Origin: Verrucomicrobiaceae bacterium
GTDB lineage: Bacteria; Verrucomicrobiota; Verrucomicrobiia; Verrucomicrobiales; Verrucomicrobiaceae
Length of the DNA stretch: 64,000 nucleotides
NCBI GenBank assembly: GCA_027486585.1
Contig: JAIXOU010000110.1
Location: forward strand, 1-64,000
Direction of reading: 5' to 3'
The notes below the pieces were generated by a model, which saw only the letters and a list, made by a program, of their open reading frames with translations, had not been told where the DNA came from and did not search any database. This document shows positions 9,150 through 18,873 of this stretch, piece by piece; the stretch's first letter is position 1, and every line of letters starts with the position of its first letter. The position numbers and the translations under genes were made by a program.

Positions 9150-10121
9150 TCACTGGGTGCAGCACGGACAAGGCTGCACCCAGTGTCCTGGGGAAACCTC
9201 TTTCAGCGTCAGATCCATGCCCACACTGGCCTGCCATTGTGGATGCTTCATGCGGTGTCCAAAGGCACAACCCGCGGGCGGATTGATCGGCGACGGCACA
9301 TCTCCCTGCAAAAGTTCACGCTTCCTCCGCTTGGCTGGATCAGGCACTGGGATCGCATCCAAAAGAGCCTTGGTGTAGGCGTGGCGCGGGTGGTGATAAA
9401 GCTCCTCTGCGGGGGCTAGCTCGACGATCTTACCGAGATACATGACAGCCACTCGATCACTCATGTGCTTCACCACGCTGAGTCCATGCGCGATGAAGAG
9501 ATAACTCAGACCCATGTCACGCTGGAGATCGAGCAGTAAGTTTAGCACCTGACTTTGCACGGAGACATCGAGCGCGGAGACGGGTTCATCGCAGACGATC
9601 AGCTTGGGCTTCAAAGCAATAGCGCGGGCAATGCCGATGCGTTGTCGCTGACCACCGCTAAACTCAAAGGGGAAGCGGTCCATCGCACTGGCGGGTAAGC
9701 CGACTTTGTCGAGCAGGTCGAGCACCCACTTTCTGCGTTCGTCCTTCGTGCCCATCTTTTGCACGATGAAGGGCTCCTCCAAAATATCCCGCACTGTGTG
9801 GCGAGGATTCAGAGACTCTGCCGGATCTTGGAAAATCATCTGCACATGTCGGCGCATAGGTCGCAGCTCTCCCATGCTAGCTGTGGTGATGTCTTGCCCA
9901 TCAAACTCGATCTTTCCTGAGGTTGGTTTCAGCAGGCGAACGATCGACTTTCCTAGCGTGGTCTTTCCACAGCCGGATTCACCGACAAGCCCAAGCGTCT
10001 CACCTGCACCTAGAGAAAAGCTCACGCCATCCACCGCCTTGCATGACGCCACGGAGCGACGCAGCAAGCCGCCACGAACGGGGAAATGCTGCTGAAGATT
10101 TTGGACAGTGAGGAGAGGCAT
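9150..10121 (-). CDS. Peptide ABC transporter ATPase (OppF/DppF type; C-terminal YejF half)
   Basis: A 323-aa cytoplasmic ATPase of the Yej-type importer. Walker A GESGCGKT is at about residues 47-54, the signature is FSGGQRQR, Walker B is LIVCDEPVSALD, and the C-terminal oligopeptide-transporter region (PRHAYTKALLDAIPVPDP) is present. In E. coli YejF both ATPase modules are one polypeptide; here they are two genes separated by a small ORF. The frame opens at 10196, but MPLLTVQNLQ at 10121 is the expected N-terminus. It is the last gene of the operon. Its C-terminus is Cys-rich (PCPCC) and is encoded by the hairpin at 9151-9185. Confidence 0.93.
   Translation of the reverse strand: MPLLTVQNLQQHFPVRGGLLRRSVASCKAVDGVSFSLGAGETLGLVGESGCGKTTLGKSIVRLLKPTSGKIEFDGQDITTASMGELRPMRRHVQMIFQDPAESLNPRHTVRDILEEPFIVQKMGTKDERRKWVLDLLDKVGLPASAMDRFPFEFSGGQRQRIGIARAIALKPKLIVCDEPVSALDVSVQSQVLNLLLDLQRDMGLSYLFIAHGLSVVKHMSDRVAVMYLGKIVELAPAEELYHHPRHAYTKALLDAIPVPDPAKRRKRELLQGDVPSPINPPAGCAFGHRMKHPQWQASVGMDLTLKEVSPGHWVQPCPCCTQ
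9151..9185. terminator. Perfect 13-bp inverted repeat at the convergent valS / ABC ATPase junction
   Basis: CACTGGGTGCAGC (9151-9163) and its exact reverse complement (9173-9185) flank a 9-nt loop. It starts 10 bp after the valS stop and overlaps the last codons of the minus-strand ATPase gene, whose stop codon is at 9150. No U-run follows on either strand, so this is a hairpin that could terminate or stabilise both transcripts, not a classical intrinsic terminator. Confidence 0.55.
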
Positions 10122-10164
10122 AGGTAGCGGCGAGCTGTAGATTTTTTCCGATTTGGTATTCAGT

Positions 10165-10377
10165 TCAGGAAGGCCAAGCTGCATCTTTCTCTCCACCGAA
10201 GATGGTCTGGTCGACAGTTACAGCTCGGGCAAGGGAGCCGAGCTGCGGTGCCTCATTGGCTGCTAGACGGTCTGCACGATGACGTGCTACTTGAGCACGA
10301 ACTTCCTCAATGCTTAGCAATCGTTGTCTTCCTCGGATTTGGAGAAGCTTAGCCGCTGGATGTTTAAAAGGCTTCAT
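10165..10377 (-). CDS. Small protein of unknown function between the two ABC ATPases
   Basis: A 70-aa basic ORF that fits neatly between the two ATPase genes, 14 bp after one and 43 bp before the other, on the same strand. It has no signal peptide or membrane segment. The middle is rich in Arg and Ala (EEVRAQVARHRADRLAANEA) and probably helical. I do not recognise a family. The spacing argues for a real gene in the operon; the lack of a visible ribosome-binding site and the short length argue for caution. Confidence 0.4.
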   Translation of the reverse strand: MKPFKHPAAKLLQIRGRQRLLSIEEVRAQVARHRADRLAANEAPQLGSLARAVTVDQTIFGGEKDAAWPS

Positions 10378-10391
10378 GGTGGAAATCGGGT

Positions 10392-11372
10392 TTATTTCAC
10401 ACACACCGGACAATTCTCCACCAAATGTCCCAGAGCAATCTCTGTCATGGGGGGTCTGGTAGTCAGATGCGCTTCCGTATGTGCTCGGCCCGAGCGCTCG
10501 GCAAAACGGCAGCCGGACTTAAAGTCGGCGATGCCGGGAACATTGCCGGGGATGGCTTTCAGGAGCGTCTTGGGTTTGCTATCGAGTCGCGGGATGCTTT
10601 CCAGCAGACCCTGGGTGTAAGCGTGGCGCGGATTGGCGAAGAGATCGAAGACACTGGCCTGCTCAACGATGCGTCCGGCATACATGACAGCGACTTCATC
10701 GCACACTTCAGCGATGACGCCGAGGTCGTGGGTGATGAGAATGACGCTCATGCCCATCTCTTGTTGCAGGTCGGCGATGAGCTCAAGGATCTGCGCCTGG
10801 ACGGTGACATCAAGCGCGGTGGTTGGCTCGTCGGCGATGAGCAGCTTCGGTGTGTTGATTAGCGCCATGGCGATCATCACGCGCTGTCTCATACCACCAC
10901 TAAGCTGGTGCGGGTATTCGTTTAAGCGCTGCTCAGGTGCAGGAATACGCACCTTCTTCATCATGTCGATGCTGCGAGCGAGCACGTCCGCTTTGTTGCA
11001 TTTCGTATGAAGTAAGATCGCCTCCGCGAGCTGTTTGCCAACCGTCTGCACCGGGTTCAGCGCGGTCATTGGCTCCTGAAAGATCATGCTGATATCATTG
11101 CCTCGAATGCGCTGCATTTCTTCCACAGGCAAAGATGCCAGGTCACGCCCTTCAAAACGGATACTGCCACCGAGAATCTGCCCATGTGGCTGAGGCAGCA
11201 GTCGTGTGATGGAGAAAGCGGTAACGCTTTTGCCACAGCCGGATTCACCCACGATGCCGAGCGTCTTGCCGCGTGGGACCTCAAAGCTGATGCCATCGAC
11301 CGCCGTCATGCGCCCGGCATCGGTATCAAACGCAGTGATAAGATTTTCGACCTGGAGAATGGGCGCGTTCAT
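10392..11372 (-). CDS. Peptide ABC transporter ATPase (OppD/DppD type; N-terminal YejF half)
   Basis: A 326-aa ATPase: Walker A GESGCGKS (about residues 42-49), Q-loop in [12 protein letters not shown], signature LSGGMRQRV, Walker [14 protein letters not shown]-loop ITHDLG, and the C-terminal oligopeptide domain ([17 protein letters not shown]). It supplies one of the two nucleotide-binding sites that power peptide import through the YejB/YejE pore. Its ATG overlaps the yejA stop codon (ATGA at 11369-11372), which points to translational coupling. Confidence 0.94.
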   Translation of the reverse strand: MNAPILQVENLITAFDTDAGRMTAVDGISFEVPRGKTLGIVGESGCGKSVTAFSITRLLPQPHGQILGGSIRFEGRDLASLPVEEMQRIRGNDISMIFQEPMTALNPVQTVGKQLAEAILLHTKCNKADVLARSIDMMKKVRIPAPEQRLNEYPHQLSGGMRQRVMIAMALINTPKLLIADEPTTALDVTVQAQILELIADLQQEMGMSVILITHDLGVIAEVCDEVAVMYAGRIVEQASVFDLFANPRHAYTQGLLESIPRLDSKPKTLLKAIPGNVPGIADFKSGCRFAERSGRAHTEAHLTTRPPMTEIALGHLVENCPVCVK

Positions 11373-13312
11373 GGTTTGTCCTGATACTGGTCAAAGACGC
11401 GGTTCACTTCGCCAAAGCTGCGGCCTTCACGCATAGCTTTGAGGGTTTCGGCTTTGATGTCTTCGTCGATCCACCAGACGAAGGAATCCGTGGCTTCGCG
11501 GGTCATTTTGCAGTTCCCATCCTTCGGCCAGCGCATCCAGCGCCAATGGAAGTAGCGGTAGAGGGGCACCTCCCAGGTGGGGATTTCGGAGGCTAGCATT
11601 TGAGATTTTTCCTCGATGAGCCAGCTCAGGCGCTGCACTTCATTTTCGTTGGGAGCTGCGCGTTGCTGGTCGATGAGTTTATCGAGCTCAGGGTCTGCGG
11701 TCTGGGTGAAGTTGTTGGTGTCAGGTTTGATTTTGCGAGTGCCATCGGCCGCTTTTTCATAAGCGTTGTCGCTGTGATAAAACTGCCAGAACTCAGGATA
11801 GGGCGGCTCAGCCCCGAATCCGGCGAGAACGAGATCGTGTTTCTTTTCAGCCGCCTTTTTGAAGAGTTGGGTGAAGTCCAGCGACTCGATCTGCAAATCC
11901 ACACCGGCTTTGAGTGCACCTTCTTTCCAGATCAGACCCGCCTGGCCGTAAAGCGGCATGTTGCCTAGGGTGAGTGTGAAGCTGAGACGCTTGCCTTCCG
12001 CATTGGTGAGCACGCCGTCCTTGCCTGGTTTGGTAAATCCGGCCTTGGTGAAAAACTCGCGCGCCTTGGCTGGATCAAAGGTGCGGGCCTTCAGATTTGG
12101 GCTGGTGAAACGGCCAAAACCCGCAAAGGCACTCTGCATCCTCACGGCGTCGTCACGCAGCACGACGGAGATGACTTTTTCAATGTCAAAAGCGTGGTGC
12201 AGGCCTTCACGAATGTCGAGGTTATCGAGCAAAGGACGGCTTTGATTGATGAAGATGCAGCGCGGGATGCGGGGATATTGATTGTAGAAAGAGTAGCGCT
12301 CAATGTAGCCATTCAGCAGCTCGGGCACATCACCACGATCATACCAAAAGTTTGGTGGCAGAAGCTGGGCGCTGCTGGAAAAGAGGTCGAGCTTGCCCTG
12401 GCGGAAGAGTTCAAAAGCTTTGTCCATGGTGCTGACTAGGCGATAGACGAGCCGATCAGCGTTGTAGCGATGGCAGTAGTATTTCTTGTCCTTGGCCCAC
12501 CAGTTCTTCACGCGTGTGAGCGTGATGCTGCGGCCAAACTTGATGTCTTCTGGATTGATGTCGTAAGCCCCCGTAGTGGGCATTTTTCGCCACTGGTAAC
12601 GAGCCGGAAAGTCATCGGTGAACTCGCTGAAGAAGTGCCGTGGCAACGGTGGCATGTTGGCGATGAGTAGTGGATCAGGATTCACCTTCGTCATCGTGAT
12701 GGAGAAAGTGAGGTCGTCATACTTCGTAATGGCGGCGAACTCTTTCGGGAAGTAATCGGCCTTGTAAGGGTCCTTAGCATGTTTCGAGGTCGAGACGTAA
12801 AACGTCATGAAGAAGTCGTCCGCCTTCACCTTAACGCCGTCCGAATAGCTGGCGTCAGGGTCGATCTTGTAGAAGGTCGTTTTGCGATCCGCGCTGATGG
12901 CCCACTCCTTGGCGATGCAAGGGATCCATTTGTCCTCATTCGGATGCCGATTCAGCATGGCCATCTCGATGTTGTCGTAGTGCTCGCTGCGGAAGGTGTT
13001 ACTGCCCTCGGGTCCGATGAAGCGCAGCGTGGGCGGGAAGTTCGGCATGTCATAATTAAAGGTGCCACCCTTCTTCGCCTCAGGATCTCCGACTTCAGGG
13101 TAATCGAGCCCCGTTTCCCATTTCAAATCGGCGGGCAAATTGGCGAGCGTCTTAAACTGATATAGATTCGGCTTCGCCTTATACTCGGCCTCGACTTCGG
13201 CTGCGTTGTCGTACGGCGGGAAGCGGTCGTCGGCGTGGGCGGAGGGCAGAGTGCAGAGAGCGGAGAGAAAAACCGCTGACGCAAAAAAGCAAAAAAGTAG
13301 TTCGCGTCTCAT
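11369..13312 (-). CDS. yejA: Periplasmic peptide-binding protein, YejA-like (SBP family 5)
   Basis: A 647-aa exported solute-binding protein. The signal peptide is about residues 1-28 (hydrophobic [14 protein letters not shown], cleavage near AHA-DD). The mature part follows the YejA pattern: [20 protein letters not shown], then the long family 5 binding fold ([26 protein letters not shown]). The relatives in E. coli bind peptides and microcin C. The start at 13312 is set by a very strong ribosome-binding site, AAGGAGGT, 6 nt upstream. The frame opens earlier (13351), but that part lies inside the PIN gene. The start overlaps the PIN stop (ATGA) and the stop overlaps the next ATPase start (ATGA). 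Confidence 0.9.
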   Translation of the reverse strand: MRRELLFCFFASAVFLSALCTLPSAHADDRFPPYDNAAEVEAEYKAKPNLYQFKTLANLPADLKWETGLDYPEVGDPEAKKGGTFNYDMPNFPPTLRFIGPEGSNTFRSEHYDNIEMAMLNRHPNEDKWIPCIAKEWAISADRKTTFYKIDPDASYSDGVKVKADDFFMTFYVSTSKHAKDPYKADYFPKEFAAITKYDDLTFSITMTKVNPDPLLIANMPPLPRHFFSEFTDDFPARYQWRKMPTTGAYDINPEDIKFGRSITLTRVKNWWAKDKKYYCHRYNADRLVYRLVSTMDKAFELFRQGKLDLFSSSAQLLPPNFWYDRGDVPELLNGYIERYSFYNQYPRIPRCIFINQSRPLLDNLDIREGLHHAFDIEKVISVVLRDDAVRMQSAFAGFGRFTSPNLKARTFDPAKAREFFTKAGFTKPGKDGVLTNAEGKRLSFTLTLGNMPLYGQAGLIWKEGALKAGVDLQIESLDFTQLFKKAAEKKHDLVLAGFGAEPPYPEFWQFYHSDNAYEKAADGTRKIKPDTNNFTQTADPELDKLIDQQRAAPNENEVQRLSWLIEEKSQMLASEIPTWEVPLYRYFHWRWMRWPKDGNCKMTREATDSFVWWIDEDIKAETLKAMREGRSFGEVNRVFDQYQDKP

Positions 13313-13794
13313 TCGCCGACCTCCTTGAGCAGAGTTTCTACGATGCTCCACTGGATATGAAAATCTAATTCGTGGACCAAAGACTCGAAGATGGGACGAA
13401 GTGGACCGAGAAGCACTGACTTTCTGGCATTCAAGAGAATGCCCGCCACGCCGATAACACGGATACCTCGGGCTAATGCCGCATGTCGTCCGTCTCTCTC
13501 ATCGATCAAAAGAAATTCAGCATGCATCTCTTGAGCGAGCTGAATCGCTTCAGACTCACCAAGGTCAAGACTGAGAAGCAACTCGGTTATGTTTTCAGGC
13601 TGACTGAGAGTCCTAACCTCTAACCAAGCAGAGTTGAGCACGGCGTCGATTTCTGGATGAGCCGCGCTTCCTGCGGAAAGCTCTGCAAAAACAGCAGGCG
13701 GCACCATAACTCTCCCATACAAGGCTGGCAGTATGTCTGCGCAACGAAGTCGTGCGAGGTAGCTAATGCAAGATGTGTCAGAGATGACGATCAC
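13309..13794 (-). CDS. PIN-domain putative toxin (DUF3368-like)
   Basis: A 161-aa PIN-fold protein, the presumed RNase partner of the upstream UPF0175 protein. Acidic active-site candidates are D6 (VISDTSCISYL), the Glu of LDLGESEAIQLA and the Asp/Glu of LLIDERDGRHAA. The frame opens at 13857, but GTG at 13794 overlaps the antitoxin stop codon (GTGA) and puts the first beta strand at the N-terminus, as in the family. UPF0175-PIN pairs are known toxin-antitoxin-type modules. The 3' end carries the strong ribosome-binding site of yejA, and its stop overlaps the yejA start. Confidence 0.82.
   Translation of the reverse strand: MIVISDTSCISYLARLRCADILPALYGRVMVPPAVFAELSAGSAAHPEIDAVLNSAWLEVRTLSQPENITELLLSLDLGESEAIQLAQEMHAEFLLIDERDGRHAALARGIRVIGVAGILLNARKSVLLGPLRPIFESLVHELDFHIQWSIVETLLKEVGE
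13319..13326 (-). promoter_or_regulatory. Strong ribosome-binding site of yejA inside the PIN gene
   Basis: AAGGAGGT lies 6 nt upstream of the yejA ATG (13312) and within the last codons of the PIN gene. It is the best Shine-Dalgarno sequence I noticed in this window, where most genes have weak or none. It allows independent high-level initiation of yejA despite the ATGA overlap. Confidence 0.8.
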
Positions 13795-14039
13795 AGCACT
13801 TTGAGTTCTTTGAGAGTAGCGATGTCCCTCAACACCTCTTCGTCGGAAACGTAGCATGAGGGCAGTCCGCGCTGCTTTACGACTTCGAGAAAGTCGAAGT
13901 ATCCAAGACCTGTGATGCGCCTTACCTGGCTCCCAGAAATGCGTTGCTGACTGTATAAGGTCAGGGCGAATTCAAGCGCGGCGGACTTCTCATCGAGTCC
14001 GGCGTCCTTAGCAATGGCGTCTGGTATGGTGATAGTCAT
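13791..14039 (-). CDS. UPF0175 family putative antitoxin
   Basis: An 82-aa protein with the UPF0175 pattern: an N-terminal strand (MTITIPDAIAKDAGL), a helix with KSAALEFALTLYSQQRIS, then a helix-turn-helix-like part (VRRITGLGYFDFLEVVKQRGLP). UPF0175 proteins pair with DUF3368/PIN proteins and are regarded as antitoxins. It starts 23 bp after the yejE stop, and its own stop overlaps the PIN start (GTGA). The pair therefore sits inside the importer operon between permease and binding-protein genes. Confidence 0.82.
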   Translation of the reverse strand: MTITIPDAIAKDAGLDEKSAALEFALTLYSQQRISGSQVRRITGLGYFDFLEVVKQRGLPSCYVSDEEVLRDIATLKELKVL

Positions 14040-14062
14040 AGCCTGGAGAGTTTAACACATCT

Positions 14063-15577
14063 TCATTGGTAGATCGTGAATTTTTTCGGATCGAAGGCCT
14101 CGCGGACGGCTTCACCGACGAAGGTGACGAGCACGAGGACGGAGGCCATGGCGGCGAAGGCGCTGCTGACGATCCAGGGGTAGGAGAAGTTATCCACGCC
14201 TTCATGCAGCAGGCGGCCCCAGCTGGGTTCATCGGGCGGCAGACCAAAGCCGAGGAAGTCGAGCGCGGCGAGGGCGGTGATGACTCCAGAGACTTCAAAC
14301 GGAGCGAGCGTCACGAGGATGGCGATGACGTTTGGTAGCACCTGGCGGAAAATGATTCGCGGCGTACTGGCACCGAGCAGGCGAGCGGCAGCGACGTAGT
14401 CACGGGCCTTCTCTTTGAAGACAGCCGTGCGCAGATAGCTGGTGGTGCTCATCCAGCCAAAGGCGGCGAGCACAGCGACCAAGATCGTCAGGGTCGGTGT
14501 AATCAGTGAGCTGATGATGGCGACGATGAAGAGGAAGGGCAACACGCTCCAAATCTCAATCAAACGCTGACCGAGGATGTCCACCCAACCGCCAAAAAAT
14601 CCCAGTGTACCGCCGACGAGAATGCCGAAGCCAAACACCAGTGTCACAAACAAGACCGAAGCCACCAGCGCCTGCTGCCAGCCACCGAAGAGCATGGCGA
14701 GCACATCTTGACCGGTCGTATTGGTGCCGAGAAAATGACGATGAGTGATGGAGGGCTCAGACGGCGGATACACGAGGCGCTTCCATTCGGCGTGAGCCAT
14801 GGGTTCGAGAGCTGCTGCCTTGCCATCCGAGTAGTCGGTGTAAGCCACTCGCTTCCCATTTTCATAGCGGCCTTTTTCCACCTGCTCGCCCGCTTCATTC
14901 CAGCCTCGGAAGTCGCCATGCTTGAGGCCTTTACGGAACTGGAACTCCTGGCGCTTCTGCTCGCGATTGGTAACAAAAACGGTGTAAGCCGTGGCATCGA
15001 GCCCGCGATCTGATCCTGGGCGATAGAGCACGCCTTCACGCAACTCCAGTGTCTCGATGATGGACGGTGAATCGAGCTTCGTCGCATAAGGCACGAGCGG
15101 CATCAGCACCCAATCACCTTTCTTTTCCAAGAGGCAACGATCCTGAAGCTCGCGGTAATCGGTCTCAGACTCGGAGTCGAAACCAAAGGTCTTGCCAGGA
15201 ATGAAGTCGCTGCGCAGGAAGGGAAAGAACATTTGCCCCGCATAGCTCACAGCCAGAGCACGCTTGCCGACGATGAGATTATCGAGCGCCGCCACACCGG
15301 CGAGCCCGAGCAGGATGAGGAAGGAAACATAACCGCGACGCAGCGAGCGAAAGCGTTTGAGCTTCTTCAACGTCAGCGGGCTAAACTGCCACTCGCGTTG
15401 ACCTTTGAGCAACAACCGCAAAGCGAATCCGAACAAGAGCACCAGCAGAATGACACCGAGCACATCCCCGCCGAGAAAAGGCACTTTGAAGAAAGGAACG
15501 AGCCAACCCAGAGCACGGAACAAGCCCGCGAGGATCGCGAACGCCGTAAGACAGATGCCAGTGGTGCGGGGTGTCAT
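14063..15577 (-). CDS. yejE: Peptide ABC transporter permease, YejE-like
   Basis: A 504-aa inner-membrane permease. It starts with three hydrophobic segments (about residues 10-110). A long periplasmic insertion (about 110-270) precedes the HFLGTNTTGQDVLAMLFGG entry segment typical of DppC/YejE. The BPD_transp_1 core follows, with the EAA-type loop (AARLLGASTPRIIFRQVLPN) that contacts the ATPase. The large insertion distinguishes YejE from ordinary DppC. It starts 3 bp after the yejB stop, so the two permeases are co-translated. Confidence 0.9.
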   Translation of the reverse strand: MTPRTTGICLTAFAILAGLFRALGWLVPFFKVPFLGGDVLGVILLVLLFGFALRLLLKGQREWQFSPLTLKKLKRFRSLRRGYVSFLILLGLAGVAALDNLIVGKRALAVSYAGQMFFPFLRSDFIPGKTFGFDSESETDYRELQDRCLLEKKGDWVLMPLVPYATKLDSPSIIETLELREGVLYRPGSDRGLDATAYTVFVTNREQKRQEFQFRKGLKHGDFRGWNEAGEQVEKGRYENGKRVAYTDYSDGKAAALEPMAHAEWKRLVYPPSEPSITHRHFLGTNTTGQDVLAMLFGGWQQALVASVLFVTLVFGFGILVGGTLGFFGGWVDILGQRLIEIWSVLPFLFIVAIISSLITPTLTILVAVLAAFGWMSTTSYLRTAVFKEKARDYVAAARLLGASTPRIIFRQVLPNVIAILVTLAPFEVSGVITALAALDFLGFGLPPDEPSWGRLLHEGVDNFSYPWIVSSAFAAMASVLVLVTFVGEAVREAFDPKKFTIYQ

Positions 15578-15580
15578 GAC

Positions 15581-16834
15581 TTATTCAAATCTCACGCGCG
15601 GATCTGTCAGCGCGACGAAGTAATCGGAGAGAATGTTGCCGAGCATGATGAGGAAGACATCAATGGTGAGGATGCCGAGCACGAGAGGATAGTCGCGGTC
15701 GGTGATACTTTGAATCATGAGCAGGCCGAAGCCGTCGATCTGGAAGATACGCTCGATGAGCATGGAGCCGGCGACGAAGATGGTGGTGATGCCGCCAAGC
15801 GTGGTGGCGATGGGGATAAGCGAATTCCGCATGGCATGGAAGACGACCGCGCGGCGGAAGCTGGCTCCTTTGGCGATGGCGGTGCGGACGTAATCAGCGG
15901 CCAGGTTGTCCATGAGATTGTTTTTCATGAGCATGGTCATGAAGGCAAAACTACCAATCATGTAGCAGATGAGCGGCAAGACGGCATGATGGGCAATGTC
16001 CCAGATTTTTCCAACCAGGCTCAGGGAATCGAAATTCTCACCCGTGAAGCCTTCCGTGGGGAACCAGTTCAGGCGAGCCGCGAGATACACGACAAGCAAG
16101 CTGCCAAGCAGGAAGCCTGGGATGGCATAGCCAATAAAAATGAGGATGGAGGTGACATTGTCGATCACCGTGCGGTGCTTGATGGCCTTCAGCACGCCGA
16201 GTGGGATGCAGACGAGATAGGTGAGTACAAAGCTAAACAGACCGTAAAAGATCGAGACCGGCATCTTCGAGAGCATCATCTCCAGCACCGGCTGATTGTA
16301 AGTGGAGGAAAGATGGAAGTAGCCCTGCACCACGCCTTTGAAAGCCGGGCGAAAGAGCACCACACGCTCTTTATCCGGCTCAGACCGTGCTTCCCAGCCT
16401 TCAAGAGCCGTTGGGTCATCGCTGCTGAGCTTGCCCTCTCGTGTGAGCTTGGCTGGAGTCACTTTGTAGGCGTTGTTGGGTTTCCATTCAGCCTTTGGCA
16501 ACAGGACTTTGAGTGAGACAGGAACTTCATCCTGGCCTTTTTCAAACTTCACAAACTGCGGCGTCTCCTCACGCGGCAAGACGCCAAGCCAGATGCCGTA
16601 GGCCTGGAGGTAAGGCTTGTCGAAACCATAGTAGGCAGCCAGTTCCGCCAGTTGCTCTTCACTCAAAGATGAGCCCGCGTTTTTGCTACCGCCCTTCTCA
16701 TTCATCATGGCCGTCTGCATCGTCTTTTCCATCGGCCCACCCGGCGTGATCCGCGTGATTAAAAACACCGCCATCGTCGCCCCGATGATGGTCGGGATGA
16801 TCAGTAGAAAGCGTCGGATGAAGTAGTCGCGCAT
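15581..16834 (-). CDS. yejB: Peptide ABC transporter permease, YejB-like
   Basis: A 417-aa permease that begins with MRDYFIRRFLLIIPTIIGAT and the DppB-like ITRITPGGPME motif. A periplasmic segment of roughly 150 residues precedes the core transport domain. The EAA loop is ADYVRTAIAKGASFRRAVVF. It is the first gene of the Yej operon; the open frame starts at 16906, but ATG 16834 gives the canonical N-terminus. The 121 bp upstream (16835-16955) hold no other gene and should contain the operon promoter. No convincing -35/-10 pair was recognised there. Confidence 0.9.
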   Translation of the reverse strand: MRDYFIRRFLLIIPTIIGATMAVFLITRITPGGPMEKTMQTAMMNEKGGSKNAGSSLSEEQLAELAAYYGFDKPYLQAYGIWLGVLPREETPQFVKFEKGQDEVPVSLKVLLPKAEWKPNNAYKVTPAKLTREGKLSSDDPTALEGWEARSEPDKERVVLFRPAFKGVVQGYFHLSSTYNQPVLEMMLSKMPVSIFYGLFSFVLTYLVCIPLGVLKAIKHRTVIDNVTSILIFIGYAIPGFLLGSLLVVYLAARLNWFPTEGFTGENFDSLSLVGKIWDIAHHAVLPLICYMIGSFAFMTMLMKNNLMDNLAADYVRTAIAKGASFRRAVVFHAMRNSLIPIATTLGGITTIFVAGSMLIERIFQIDGFGLLMIQSITDRDYPLVLGILTIDVFLIMLGNILSDYFVALTDPRVRFE

Positions 16835-16955
16835 GAGGCGGTGGCAGTGAGGTAAATACTTTGGGGCATTCCTCGCGCCGACACAAGGACTTGTCTTGGA
16901 TTTCACGCAGAAGGCCTGCGCTAAAAAGTTGCTTTTGGGTCCTTTGCTTTCTTGA

Positions 16956-18866
16956 TCATGGCGTACTGTTTGGCGCAGCAGACTCGGCTTTCACGGCCGT
17001 AATGACGCGCTCGATCCCTGTGCTGGCAAAGCTGCTCGGCGGATACATGTAGCGGGCTTTCAGATACCAGGCCAAGGCGGAGCCGGACTGCTTCCGCTGC
17101 TCATGTTGTTTGGCTTTTTCGATGGCGCTGACGTATTCGCTGGCTTTCACACTGAGATCAGAGCGGATCTTCGTCACCTCTGGGTCTTCAGGGAATTTAG
17201 CATAGACTTTTTCCACAGCTTCCCAGGCTCCAAAGCTATTGCCGCTGCGGCTTTGTTCTTCAGCAACTTTAACGACCATGGTGACTTCCGTCACATCGGA
17301 GACGACTTTTCTGATTTGCTCTTGCCTCGCCGGATCATTGATCGCAGCGGCAAGGTAACGTCCTTGTTGGTCGAAGATCTGTCGAAAAGCCCGTTGGCTG
17401 AGAAGCCGGTCGAGCTCCAATAAGGACTGCGCTTGCACGTCGCTGTTTTGACCTACCATTTCAGAGAGAGTGCGTAGTTTGGGATTGGTCGGCCAGATTT
17501 CCGTCGCGCTTTTCATGGAGCTGGCATAGGCCACTTGGTCTCCTTTTTGCATGGCGGCCTTGGCGTTGATCAAATGCATGTCCGTAACGGTCCGGGCGGT
17601 CTCGATGGCTGCCTGTGGCTTAGAGAAATCAAAGTCTTTGGACGTCGTACGCATTCTAGTTACTAGTTCTTCTGCGAGACCGAAGTCTTTCATCTCCAGT
17701 GCATTGATGAGCTGATTGCCATCCCGCACATAATCCAGGACTTTTAGTTTTTGGACCATGGGTAGGCGGCGTACGCGTGGCAGATATTCGCCGACGGCAA
17801 AGGCCTCCATCAGGCGATTGCTGGCACTTTGGTAATCCTGGCGCAGTACCAATTGATCAAAAGCGACCACGGCTTCATCCACACTACGGATCGCTTCGGA
17901 GGAAAGACTGTCCACCATGCTGACGGTCGGTGGCACGCCCATGCCCGCAGAAAAAGCCTTCTTTAAATCGGAGTTGTCGTCGAGCTGGAGCACGCTGTCG
18001 CCATCCTTGAACATATGTGGATAGAGGCGGCAGGCGATGAGGGCGTGCTCAAAACGGCGCTGCATGAACATTTGCAGGATCAGCGCCTGAAATTGGATCT
18101 TGCCCGATACTTCAGATAAGCCAATGGCTGTCTCATTGAGCTTCTTGCGGGCTTCGATCTCTGCCATCTCTTTGACATACCCGGAGACGCGCCCGATGCT
18201 GGCCGCGGTGCCTTGTTTTTGGGCATTGCCAGCTGCCGCTCCACCTTTGCCGCCATTGGCAGGAGCAGGTGCTAGTTCTGCGTTGGACATGGCTACTTCA
18301 TTGTTCCATTCCAGCTGTTTGCGCCGCTTTGACATGGCGTCATTGGCAGAACGCAGACTGGTGACTTTCCGCTGGGCCAGCCAGACGTCATAGACGCCAT
18401 TGGCGATGGTGTTACAAATGCCGGCATCGATTTTTGCCACTCCAGCTTCTGGCAATAAAGCAAAAGCACTGGAAACATCCGGTCCACCTTTGTGCGTGGG
18501 AGCCAGCAGCAACACAATTTGGGCCATGATATCGCGGTAAGCCTGATCTTCTGGGCCATTGGCCTCAGGCGTGGCCAGATAAATTTCAAATTTGGAACGA
18601 ACAAGTCGGTTGTTGTTCATGCTCCAGATCTTGCCATCCCAAGTCGCCGTTTCACTGCCTGGATCCATGTGCGGGAGCACGCCGCCAAAAAGTGATCCCT
18701 GAGAAGACGACTGTCCTCCTCCGCCACCAGAGGAGGATCCTCCGCCTGATGAGCTCGGAGGTGGCGATAATTGCTGAGCTGGTGCCGCGCCGGGGGCTGG
18801 TAGCACCTGGGCACTGAGAACCGCTGGGAAAAGTCCACACGACAAGAGAAGAGACAGTTTTTTCAT
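16956..18866 (-). CDS. Exported protein of unknown function, helical repeat-like
   Basis: A 636-aa protein with a clear signal peptide (MKKLSLLLSCGLFPAVLSAQ). Next comes a low-complexity Pro/Ser/Gly linker (about residues 24-55), then a long, mostly alpha-helical body that looks TPR- or solenoid-like. The C-terminal part contains a periodic A/E/K-rich region and a WYLKARYMYPPS segment reminiscent of TPR helices. I recognise no enzyme motif. The frame runs upstream to 19055, but the signal peptide fixes the start at 18866. It lies 7 bp downstream of the 131-aa gene, so the two form an operon, probably with a joint envelope role. Confidence 0.75.
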   Translation of the reverse strand: MKKLSLLLSCGLFPAVLSAQVLPAPGAAPAQQLSPPPSSSGGGSSSGGGGGQSSSQGSLFGGVLPHMDPGSETATWDGKIWSMNNNRLVRSKFEIYLATPEANGPEDQAYRDIMAQIVLLLAPTHKGGPDVSSAFALLPEAGVAKIDAGICNTIANGVYDVWLAQRKVTSLRSANDAMSKRRKQLEWNNEVAMSNAELAPAPANGGKGGAAAGNAQKQGTAASIGRVSGYVKEMAEIEARKKLNETAIGLSEVSGKIQFQALILQMFMQRRFEHALIACRLYPHMFKDGDSVLQLDDNSDLKKAFSAGMGVPPTVSMVDSLSSEAIRSVDEAVVAFDQLVLRQDYQSASNRLMEAFAVGEYLPRVRRLPMVQKLKVLDYVRDGNQLINALEMKDFGLAEELVTRMRTTSKDFDFSKPQAAIETARTVTDMHLINAKAAMQKGDQVAYASSMKSATEIWPTNPKLRTLSEMVGQNSDVQAQSLLELDRLLSQRAFRQIFDQQGRYLAAAINDPARQEQIRKVVSDVTEVTMVVKVAEEQSRSGNSFGAWEAVEKVYAKFPEDPEVTKIRSDLSVKASEYVSAIEKAKQHEQRKQSGSALAWYLKARYMYPPSSFASTGIERVITAVKAESAAPNSTP

Positions 18867-18873
18867 AAAACGC

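Noticed and set aside
15233-16516. 427-aa plus-strand ORF opposite yejB and yejE
   Set aside because: It lies antisense to well-recognised permease genes, has strongly biased H/D/E/R composition and no family resemblance. It is a shadow ORF.
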